This document shows, piece by piece, positions 47,101 to 55,604 of a DNA stretch of 64,000 nt (within the stretch, counting starts at the first letter, position 1; the number at the start of each line of letters is the position of its first letter). Made by a program: the position numbers and the translations under genes. A model generated the notes under the pieces. That model searched no databases. It worked only from the letters and a program-made list of their open reading frames with translations, and was not told where the DNA came from. The DNA is from Sciurus carolinensis (taxonomy: Eukaryota > Chordata > Mammalia > Rodentia > Sciuridae), in contig NC_062217.1 of the NCBI RefSeq assembly GCF_902686445.1, positions 174,223,598 to 174,287,597 on the forward strand, in the 5' to 3' direction.

Positions 47101-50100
47101 TCAGTGTGGTAACCTGACCACCTGCCTAAGGTTTGGCTGCAAGAGGGAAGCCACCTGAGGGGCGTGTGTGGTTCCGTGGTGGTTGGTCCTTGGCAGACAC
47201 TCAGTAATACCCCTCCGCTCCCCTCAGGGTTGGCCATTGTGGGCACTCACCTGCTCCGTGGAGAGCATGGTCCCTGCACAAACCACCGATGGGTATCTCG
47301 ACGGACAGGTGGGTCCTCTCTGCCTGCCCAGTTTCCCTGCAGGCTGCAGGTCCTGCCTCATCCTATTCTGTGGAACTGAAAGGCAGGCAGCACAAGCCAC
47401 CTGGCCACAGTCACCAACCGCGGGGTGTGGACAAGGTCCTCTGGCCCTAGTGCAGCCATTTCCTGGCTGACTCCCCAGTTCCACCTAGAAAATGCTGTGG
47501 TCCCATCCACTGGCGTTCCTTCCTGCTTTCTGGAGAACACAGTGTCACTGCACTGAGCAGGCTTGGTCCCCATGGTTCCCTGGCAGGTGCGACTCCAGCA
47601 GGGAGGACAGGCTCCTCCCTGGTGATTTTATTCCTGCTTCCAGACGCTGAAGTTGCTTAATAGAACTAGGCATTTGTCATTAGAAACAGTGACCAAAGTG
47701 AAAGAAATATGGTGGGAGAAAAGGGGAAGAGGTTCTAAACCTGTCTGCGGGCACCCTGCTAGCCCAGGGCTCAGAGGCACACGGTGACAAATCTGTTTCC
47801 CGGAGTGACAGGGACTGATGAGCGCCATCAGCCACACTCCAGCCACATCCCAGCCCTACGGGCGCCAGGCTGGCAGCCAAGGCTCGCGCCCTCCTGGAGG
47901 GTGGCTCTGCTGGTCTTTGAGGCCCTGCCGGATGTTTCTGCCTCAGGCTCAGCCGGCTTCTCTGAAGGATTTGCTGGCGCTCCTGCGATGGTTGGAAGCT
48001 CTGCCCTGCAGACAGCAGGTCCCCGTGGTTCCCCAGGGCTGCTGAGTCATCAGGGACAGCCTGTCCCCAAGGCCACAGAGTCAACCGGCTGGAATGGCTT
48101 GAGGTGCGATGTCTTGGGACATGAAGGCCACTTTCTGTTGGCTGGGAGGCACAGGCCAGTGTCTGCAGGGCCGTCTCTGGAAGCTGCTCTCCCTGCTCAG
48201 GCTTGGGCTGGTTTGAGCAGGCTTGTTTCTGCCAGGCTCTCTGGTCTGTGCAGGGACCATGGATGTTGGTTGCAGGTGGCCGCACTGAGTACCCGTGAAC
48301 TGGGGAGCGAGCTCTGAATGGAGGCCCCCACCTGCCTGGGGGCTTGGGCACCTTGCCTGTTTGTCCAGGCAGGCGCGGCTCCAGGTTAGCTGGCCTTGGA
48401 GGGATCAGTCCTCATTTCCTCCTGCTTGACTATGTGCTCAGAGATCTGATCACCTCTGATTTAGTGTCCGGTCTGCAAAGCAGACCAACTCCTCCTTTGT
48501 GAAGGATCATAAAACTTGATTATGTTGCAGGAACCATATGGAACCAGGTGCCTGGAATCACAGTCTGAGCTTGCGGAGGGCTAGTTCTCGGCCAGGAGTT
48601 ATTTGGTTACAAGGACAGAAACCCAGTTGAGGCAGCTCTTGTGAAGGAGGTGTATTCCCAGGACACAGACACTCATAAAATCCGAGGAGCGGCTAAACCT
48701 GTAGGGCAGGGCCTGGCTTTGCTCCAAAGGGAAGGCTCAACAGGCAGACTCAGACTCTGACTTTCCAAACCCAAGTTGAGATGCTCTGGGAGGGAAGTCT
48801 GACTGAGCTGCAGCCAGGAATCCCTCAGTACACCTGGGAGAGCTGGACACAACACTGACACATGTCCCGTGGGCGTGGACTGGGCTACCCTGAACTGGCA
48901 GATAAACAATATTTATTCAATGTCACAGTGGATATAACTTGAGACACAAACACATTTAATGAGAGCTTGCCCCTTCGGCTTGTAGCTTAAGATCCAGAGT
49001 GGGCTCAGGTCTGTGATCAAGTACAAGTTCTAACAGGAGCCTGGGGCCAGTAGCACAGGGTGCCCATGACACCGTTCAGCACGGGGCAGGTTGGAGGTGC
49101 GGACCCTGGGCAGAGGGATGACCAGTGGAACAGGGCCTGGGTCCACTGTCATCGAAAAGGCCTGGGTGCTGAGGAGTCAGTCTGGGAAGGGCGGGCTTGG
49201 GGCCGGGGAGCCCCAGGCAGGGGCCTGCATCTTTCTGTCTCTGATGTGGCTCCAGCCCCCTGGGGTTGATTTTACTCGTTTCGCAGCGGGTGGGTCGAGC
49301 GTTTCTGTATCATCAGTCACCAACCGTGGCGATGCACTTGGTCATTGATCCATTTTGCTCATAAAGGACCATGTTAAGTGACTCCCTGTGCAGCAGTGGA
49401 GCCTGCTGGCTGCAGTAGCTGTGGCCAGATCCAGACTTGATGGCCCTGCGTCCGGCCCAGCAGTCTCCCTCGGGTCGGATTGCTGGTAAGCTCAGGTCGT
49501 GATGCACGTTCTCTGAACCTGGGTCGTGCAAGTTGCTCCTGGAGCAAGATTATCGGATTGCTGTTTCGTAAAAATAATCCCCTGTAGGGGTAGCATTTGT
49601 TTTCCTCAGAACATGTCCCAACAAAACGTCCCCCTGCCCCTTCTGACAGTGGAAACCTGCCCTCCTGTGTGTGCCCCGTCCTCAGTGTCGCCTGCGTGAT
49701 GTGGGCGTGGGGAGCCCAGGAGCTTCCCTCCCATGTTGCACCTGGATGGTGATGGCCCTGCCGGAGTGGCCGTGGCGCACTGCTGGGCGGGGTTCCCAGG
49801 CGAGGGGGCAATGCAGCGTCCCGACAGCAGGTCCTGGTTGATAATGTGACTCGCGTGACAGTGACTCTCCTGTCCCTGCTAGCTGCCCCATTGGCTGCGA
49901 TTCTCTTACGGTGTCCAGCTGCATGAGGAGCAGAGGCTGGTCAGCTAGGGTGCCAGTGGTACCCTCAGCTCTGGGGCCAACGGCGGGGCTCCTCCGAGAA
50001 AGAGAGTTACCGGCAGGGCGTGCTAGGCCTGATCACGCCTGAGGGCTGTGGTGCCGTAACCTGGCAGCCATGATGGGTCCGCGACGGCGCAGCCATGGGC

Positions 50101-51189
50101 TGCAGGTGGGCGCTGGGTGGCTGCTGTGGACCCCAGCGCAGGGCAACCTAGTGCTCGGCACACACCCGACTTTTGCTGGCACGCTTCCTTGCTCTTCAGA
50201 GGCTCATTGCCCTCAATTTATATCAATCTGCTCACCCATGATAAGGAGGAGCTACAGAACAGGCCGCTGGCGGGACTCTTCACACAGGCGTCTTCCTGAC
50301 GAGGGGCCAGGCACAGGGGGACCCTCTGGTGCAGGCACAGATGCTGTGCACCCTTCCGTCCCTCGCCTGGCCAGGCCACGAGAGAACCTGGAGCCTTTTC
50401 CCCTGAGCTCAGAGACAGATGGAGAAAGGGGCATCTGCAGCTTGGGGGTGTTGACCTGCAGCAGAGTCCATGTCTGCCAGCGCCTTTCCAATGGGGGTGG
50501 GAGGTCGGGGGTGCAGCATAAAGGATGGGGGTCCTTGGTCTTGTGGGACTCACAGGAGTGAGGGATTATCTTTTCCCTCCAACATGGGGGGGGAGGGGGC
50601 TCCTGAGCCAGGTGGGGCATCCTAGAGAAGCTGGGTGGGGGCCGAGGTTCCCGACCCTGGTGGGAGCTCACTGGCTGCACCTGGGCCGCCCTTGACTGAC
50701 GTTTTCACCCAGAGCAGAGGGCATGTGCTCAGCCCCGAGCCTGCCCCTCCCTGGTGATTTCTGAGGGCAGAGGCTGCACCCAATGGGCAAGGTTGGCATG
50801 GGCACTAGTGTGCTGGGAAGAAGAGGGTGGGGACCTGCACCCCACACACTCAGAGGGCCAGGAGAGGACTTGGGGCTCCCGAGGTGACTGGGGAGGAACA
50901 GGAGAGAACAGTGGCTGGCGAGGGCCACTAGTTGAGTGCCCGAGCATGGAACTGGAGGGAAGAGAGACTTTGCTCCTCTGGGACAGTGCTGGAGAACACG
51001 GGCCTGCGTCAGTGCCCAGTATTTCCATAGCAGTGCCGCAGGGAAGCGTGCTCCCCTACAGCTCTGAAGCCCAGTGCTGGGGGTCCAGGTGACCATGGGC
51101 TGTGCCCCCCGAGGGCTCACGGCAGGGGCCTCCTTGAATCTCGCTCCTGTGTTGCTGGTGTCCACGGGCACTTCTGGCTGCATTGCTCT
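47101..51189. other. Single-copy GC-rich region, no gene recognised
   Basis: No exon can be supported. The longest frame (47680-48351, minus, 223 codons) is Pro/Ser/Gln-rich without a domain. 48590-48920 ('ggttacaaggacagaaaccc' and following) resembles an interspersed repeat whose family I cannot name. G-runs occur near 50583-50600. Confidence 0.4.
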
Positions 51190-51460
51190 GGACTCATTGT
51201 GATCTCTGTTCTCATGGGCTTCCCTGTGCGTCTGTCACCCCTGTCTCCTGGGTATCCGTTATCCCATGACCTCGCGGTCATCGCCGTCATCTCATGTGGA
51301 CTTCTTACAAGGACACCAGTCACCAGATTCAAGGTCCGGCTAATTCAGCGTGACCTCCTCTTAGCCAAATCCATCTGCTAAGACACTATTTCTAAGTAAG
51401 ATTGTAGCCTGAGGTTCCAAGTGGACATGGACTTTTGGAGGAAAATGTTTAATCCAGTGC
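51190..51460 (-). mobile_element. MLT1-type (ERVL-MaLR) LTR remnant
   Basis: On the plus strand the complement of MLT1 is visible: 'cttcttacaaggacaccagt', 'ggctaattcagcgtgacctc', 'agacactatttctaagtaag' and 'attgtagcctgaggttcc', in the expected order (the sequences of 'ggtgtccttata', 'gaggtcat...', 'tatttggagatag' reversed). The 5' end on the minus strand is near 51460. Confidence 0.7.
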
Positions 51461-51530
51461 AGGGAAGTATTCCAGAACTGACTAAGGTAACTGTGCCTTC
51501 CATTTCAAGAAAATAAACTCTCACAGGGAG

Positions 51531-51531
<1 letters not shown>

Positions 51532-51577
<46 letters not shown>
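51532..51577. repeat. (TA)23 microsatellite
   Basis: About 46 bp of pure alternating TA directly abut the 5' end of a SINE. Such tracts can extrude cruciforms and are usually highly polymorphic. Confidence 0.95.
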
Positions 51578-51580
<3 letters not shown>

Positions 51581-51752
51581 GTAATCCCAGTGGCTCAGAA
51601 GGCTGAGGAAGAAGGATGGTGGGTTCCAAGCCATGCTCAGCAACTTAATGAGGCCCTAAGTAACTTAGTGAGATCCTGTCTCTAAATAAAATGTAAAAAA
51701 GAATTAGGGATGTGGCTCACTGGTAAAGTGCCCCAGGTTCAATCCCTGGTAC

Positions 51753-51786
<34 letters not shown>
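51578..51786 (+). mobile_element. Squirrel-type dimeric B1-ID SINE with long poly(A)
   Basis: The left half starts at 'cctgtaatcccagtggctca' (first bases missing), has 'gaaggctgaggaagaagga' and joins a right ID-like half: 'gatgtggctcactggtaaag' and B box 'ccaggttcaatccctggtac'. The tail is an uninterrupted run of 33 A (51754-51786), longer and purer than expected for an old insertion. The element was truncated 5' at, or inserted next to, the (TA) tract. It is unlikely to be a true tRNA gene because it lacks a cloverleaf. Confidence 0.9.
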
Positions 51787-51788
<2 letters not shown>

Positions 51789-51999
51789 TCACTCTTAGCA
51801 GGCATTCACCATATCAATTTTGTTTTATGAATTTTACTAAAATACAGTCTCAATGGCACTGACCTATGCATGAACAGCATTTTCAAAACCTCACTTTGCA
51901 TTCTTTATTTTGTTTATTTCAGGCCTTATCTCTTCCACTGGGCTACATCCCAGCCCCACCTTGTACTTTTTAAACTGACTTTTACTAAAGCACTCACAG
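51787..51999. other. Short AT-rich single-copy stretch with an ID fragment
   Basis: AT-rich DNA between two repeats. It contains a 37-bp ID-like fragment in reverse orientation (see 51922). No gene. Confidence 0.4.
51922..51958 (-). mobile_element. ID SINE fragment
   Basis: On the minus strand the fragment reads 'ggggctgggatgtagcccag' then 'tggaagagat', the start of an ID element (compare 'gatgtggctcagtggtagag'). Only the left third is present. Confidence 0.55.
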
Positions 52000-52138
52000 T
52001 GCTTTGCTCAGCTTTTTTGTCACTGTGACCAAAAGAACGGACAAGAACAATTTTGAAGGAGAAAAAGTTTATTTGGGGCTCATGGTTTCAGAGGTCTCAG
52101 TCTATAGACAGCCAACTCCATTGCTCCGGGCGCCAGAT
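52000..52138 (-). mobile_element. 3' fragment of the same LTR family as 18929-19558
   Basis: 'cagcttttttgtcactgtga', 'gttcatagatgatg'-equivalent 'gtctatagacagccaactcc' and 'gagaaaaagtttatttgggg' (AATAAA on the minus strand) line up with the 3' end of the LTR at 18929. The match stops at about 52138, exactly where the inverted repeat begins, so the rest of the LTR is missing. Confidence 0.75.
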
Positions 52139-52140
52139 GA

Positions 52141-52189
52141 GCAGAGAAGTCCAAAGAAAGTTTTATTTTATTTTTTTGGACTTCTCTGC
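52141..52189. repeat. Perfect 15-bp inverted repeat (hairpin)
   Basis: The arm gcagagaagtccaaa (52141-52155) and its exact complement tttggacttctctgc (52175-52189) flank a 19-nt AT-rich spacer (gaaagttttattttatttt). The arms begin two bases after the LTR fragment ends, so the hairpin coincides with the LTR break. Confidence 0.9.
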
Positions 52190-53089
52190 ATTTGGGACGA
52201 TCATATACGTGCTTCCTAAATGCCATGTGAGGAGGAGGCTGTGTGTCAGGAGTGTGAGAGGCACTCACCGGCGGGCATCTTGCCTGGAGGTGTTGCTGGG
52301 CATCTGGGACCCCTGTGTTCCACACGTGGAGGGAGGAGCCAGGCCTGTCCGACGGCTGGCTCAGGCAGCACTCGTGGATGACGAGACGGTGCTGCAAGAC
52401 ACGTGCTCATTTCAAAATGTGTGTGCAATTTAATTTTGCTTGAAAACAGCAAGAATAATGGCATAGAGCTGAAGGGGCAGCTGAACCTGAGATTCTCGTT
52501 TCTAAGGAACAGACGCTCGTGACACAGTGATGCTTCCAGGTCCTGAAGAGCACCCGAGGAGCGGGAAGGTTGGCATCCCTCTCACACGGCCGCCGTCCTT
52601 CCTCCACACCCGGGTGATTCTCCACGAGGCCAGAGGGGACGGGGCACTTCCTTCTCCTCCCTGACCTCGCGCCCTGTCAGCTGTTAGTCAAGTGCCGTCA
52701 GAGCTGACATTGCAGCTTCGCTTCGTCACCCGTTCCTACCTGGCCCACCCAGACCAGCTGGGAACCTGGGGGAGACCAGGCGCCTGCCTGTTGGGTTCTC
52801 CCTGGCTGTGCCCAGTGTGCAGCGGGGGTTGACTTGCTTCACCTCTGCGACCCTCTGGAGGGAGGGCGCCAGGAGCCGGGCTCAGTCCCCAAGGCCTGGG
52901 CTCTGCTCCTCCTGGAAGCCTGGTGCGTGAGGCCGGGTCTGCTTTCCCGCGGGCCCTCCAGGGCCTCCCTGGCCTCGTCTACCTAGGAGGCGCTCCCAGC
53001 CACGCTCTGCTGCCCAGCAGCCAGTCACCTGGGGAAGTCCTTCTCACGGTCAGCCCAGGCTGCAGACTTTCTATCTTCTGCCAAAGCCA

Positions 53090-53520
53090 GAGCCATCATT
53101 TTGAAACCAAGCTGTGAATTGCTCATTCCTCGCTAATTCCCAAATGGGAGGCGTGATTTTTGTTTACTTTCTTAAAAAATTCACATTTAGCCTGAGGCTT
53201 GGCGGGAGGAATTTTAAACATTCTTTGAAAGCTGTAAAGAAGAGCTGGGATGAAATGACCTCGCAACTTCAACTAGAGCCATCATCTTTTAAAGAGCGTG
53301 TCATTAAGTGTGGGAGGGCCGTGCGCCTGGCAAAGATCTCCAGCCACGGGCGGAATGCTAATTTCCCCGACGAGTCTCCGGAGATGAATTATGGCTAAGA
53401 ACAATTGCAGAGCCGGTGAAACCCGCTGCTATGGACGGCACGGTGATCCAGTGCGCCAGTATTTATGGAATATTAATTTGGTCAAGAATTATGCTCAGTG
53501 GTGGGCCCTGGCTCACCGAC
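53090..53520. promoter_or_regulatory. Strong-looking candidate conserved noncoding element
   Basis: A repeat-free AT-rich island inside GC-rich DNA that nevertheless keeps several CpGs. Words include 'tgaattgctcattcctcgct', 'aatgctaatttccccgacga' (53356-53375), 'agatgaattatggctaagaa', 'tatttatggaatattaattt' (53460-53479, Hox/CDX-like and TAAT cores) and 'ctaagaacaattgcagagcc'. A 94-codon open frame (53114-53398) crosses it but has no known domain or splice context. The style resembles developmental enhancers. A protein-coding reading cannot be fully excluded. Confidence 0.4.
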
Positions 53521-53560
53521 AAGCCCACTACTGCTGGGGGGACAGATGGGAGCTGGCGGT

Positions 53561-53574
53561 GCGCCCCCTGCCGC
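53561..53574 (-). promoter_or_regulatory. CTCF-like core with strong right half
   Basis: The minus strand carries CAGGGGGCGC, the exact high-information half of the CTCF core, preceded by gcgg where CCAS is expected. In total 12 of 14 positions match. It lies about 1.07 kb from, and divergent to, the perfect match at 54633. Confidence 0.35.
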
Positions 53575-54093
53575 TCGCCATCACCTGAGCTCTGTGAGCC
53601 AGAGCTGTAGATGCCTCCGCTCAGGCTGAGGAGCACGGGCAGCTGGGAGTCCAGGCGTGCCCAGCTTCGTGCCCCCTCCCACCAGGTCCCGGCGGCTGTC
53701 ACGTTTTACAAATGGCTCACAGAGCAGCTCATCCCTGAAGTTTGTGCTCGGAGCAGGAAGAGCAGAAGTGCCCCAGAGAAGGCCCTGATGCTGGTGCCGC
53801 CCCTACATGAGCCGCTGGCTCCGCCTCTGCCTCCTGGCTCCCAGGGACCTGCAGCCCGAGTGGGAGGCTGGCACCAATACAGGTGAGGCCCCCAGCATGG
53901 GGCTGAGCGGGGGGCTCTGAGTGTGGGTGATGGGGCAAGTTAGGGCACCCTGTTGCCCGTCCTGGCTGCAGCGTGCGCTCCTGACCTGGACTCCGATCCA
54001 TGAGGTGATTGGTGGCTCCCTATCTCCCTTCCAGCATCCTGGGGTTTGGCGTCCATGCCAGGGTTTTGAGCTTGTTTAGTTCTTCTTGTAGAG

Positions 54094-54176
54094 GCTGGGG
54101 AGGCAGCTCAGCAGTGGAGCCCTGGCTGGGCTTGAGCAAGGCCCTGGCTCCCTGGGTTGGATCCCTAGTGCTGTGG
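54094..54176 (+). mobile_element. ID SINE
   Basis: 'ggctggggaggcagctcagc', 'ttgagcaaggccctggctcc' and 'gggttggatccctagtgctg' follow the rodent ID consensus (tRNA-Ala derived; 'gctcagtggtagagc', 'gcgcaaggccctgggttc', 'gatccccagcac'). It has a small internal insertion near 54123-54140, and its A-rich tail is replaced by a long GA tract. Confidence 0.8.
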
Positions 54177-54360
54177 AGAGAGAGAGGGAGAGAGAGGCAG
54201 AGAGAGAGGAGGGAGAGACAGAGAGAGACACAGAGAGAGAGAGAGAGAGAGAGGAGGGAGAGACAGAGACGGAGAGAGAGAGAGACAGAGAGAGAGAGAG
54301 AGGGAGAGAGAGAGAAAGAGAAAAAGAGAGAGGAGGGAAGGGAAAGAAAAGGAAAGAAAT
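54177..54360 (+). repeat. GA-rich polypurine tract (about 185 bp)
   Basis: Nearly pure purines on the plus strand: GA/GAGG/ACAGAG units that are interrupted by C at intervals and end as an A-rich GAAAG segment. It starts directly at the 3' end of the ID SINE, so it probably grew from its tail. Open frames through it (RERERE or SLSLSL) are artefacts. Confidence 0.9.
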
Positions 54361-55034
54361 CAGTCCTCTGGAGGTCTCTGTTGGGCTCCTCCTCTCGGCT
54401 GCCAACGGGCAGCCCTCCCTGGTGGGTTTGCCCACTGCCCACTCTGCCCGCCCACCCTGCGCTGGAGGTGTGACTGCCCACTCTCCTGCCTGCTCCCAGT
54501 CGAGAGCGTGGCCTGGTCTGTTAAGATGCAAAGCAGAGGGGAGGGATGGGAAGGTCACACTGCAGGGTCCTTCAGCGGGTGCTGGGCCAGTGGATCCTGG
54601 CAGCTGCTCTCGCCACACGCCTCTCTGCGTCACCAGCAGATGGCGCCAAGGCCAACTTGCAGGTGAGAAGGGTTGGGGGGCGGCTCCAGGCAGACCACAG
54701 GGAGACCCCTGAGAGGCCAAGTCCAGATGCTAAGTGAAGTCTGAGAACTGAGACCACAGGTGCTCTATGACATGTTCTCACAAAATGAGAAGAGCTCTCT
54801 GGGTCCTGTGGAACCAGGTGGCGTTCAAGTGCAAATGGCCAGGGGGTCTCAAGGGCCTCAGGACGAAACTGGCCATCCAGTGCGGGAGGCCTGGGGAGCA
54901 GGAGTAGAACTCAGCCTGGCCCATTCGCCACTGCTGGCTCTGCGACCTTGGCCTGGCTCCTTGACCAAGAGCAGACTGGTGTCTGGACGTTCGAGCGATA
55001 ATAAAATTACCAATTAATAATTACTATTAATTAC
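54361..55034. other. Single-copy DNA with a perfect CTCF-like core
   Basis: GC-rich to mixed DNA, no exon recognised. The CTCF-like core is at 54633-54646. An AT-rich end with 'aattaccaattaataattac' (55004-55023) leads into the MIR. Confidence 0.4.
54633..54646 (+). promoter_or_regulatory. Perfect CTCF core consensus match (14/14)
   Basis: CCAGCAGATGGCGC fits CCASYAGRKGGCRS at every position. By my own count (eight fixed and six two-fold positions, both strands, 64 kb) about 0.03 such matches are expected by chance. It is not inside any repeat I recognise. CTCF binding would organise chromatin loops. Function is inferred from the motif only. Confidence 0.5.
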
Positions 55035-55195
55035 ATGCTTTCAAGGTGCCAGACATCGCAATGAGTGCTAGTGTGTGTTTTAAAAGTTGATCTTCAAAAC
55101 GGTCCTGCGTGTGGACACTGTCATTGACACTCACAGAAAGGAAGTGGATCTCAGCTTGATAGGTGCTGGTGTGGTGGTAGGATTGGGTCCAGGCT
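55035..55195 (-). mobile_element. MIR SINE remnant
   Basis: The plus strand follows the complement of MIR: 'aggtgccagacatcgcaatg' (from 'gtgccaggcactgtgct'), 'gatcttcaaaacggtcctgc' ('aatcctcacaacaaccct'), 'tgacactcacagaaaggaag' and 'gtaggattgggtccaggctg'. Decayed but in order over about 160 bp. Confidence 0.65.
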
Positions 55196-55560
55196 GGCCA
55201 GTGCCACTCCCCACCTGCCTCACCTGGTAACAGGGAAGAAAATGGGAGCACAGACTGACTGGGTGGGGCTGGACCCTGGTGACGGACCGGCGTGTGGGCT
55301 GGGCAGATGGCTTCTCTACTTTCATGCTTGTTTGAACATTTCTGAAAGAAGCAACGTTGAGAAATATTACCATATAGATGAGGAGATGCGAGCCATGGGC
55401 TGAGGGTGACAAACAAGTATTTACAGTGTGAGCCAAACCTGGGGACACGTCCCTCTTCCTAGGATAGAGGGGAGAGTCAGAGGGCCTGGCTTTGGGACTC
55501 AGCTGGGGATAGGGCCAGTATTTCTTTAGGGTTCTCACTTGTCAAGCTGTGGAGACCAGA

Positions 55561-55567
55561 CTTTCTT

Positions 55568-55604
<37 letters not shown>
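55561..55604. repeat. Compound (CT)n(CA)n microsatellite
   Basis: A pyrimidine CT tract of about 30 bp runs straight into a (CA)6-7 tract. The minus-strand frame across it (RERERE) is not a gene. Confidence 0.95.

Larger units (their letters stand above)
52190..54093. other. Single-copy DNA with a candidate conserved element
   Basis: GC-rich DNA without recognised exon flanks the element listed at 53090-53520. A CTCF-like core lies at 53561-53574. Confidence 0.4.

Noticed and set aside
47680..48351. 223-codon open frame, minus strand
   Set aside because: No domain and Ser/Pro/Gln-rich. The plus strand of the same interval also carries a long frame, typical of chance.
51700..51760. tRNA-like A and B boxes
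   Set aside because: They belong to the tRNA-derived half of a SINE and cannot fold into a tRNA cloverleaf.
53114..53398. 94-codon frame starting MNCSFLANS
   Set aside because: No homology I recognise and no splice context. Kept as a finding only because the DNA around it looks constrained.
54076..54720. 214-codon minus frame and its plus counterparts, rich in SLSLSL or RERERE
   Set aside because: Translation of the GA microsatellite.
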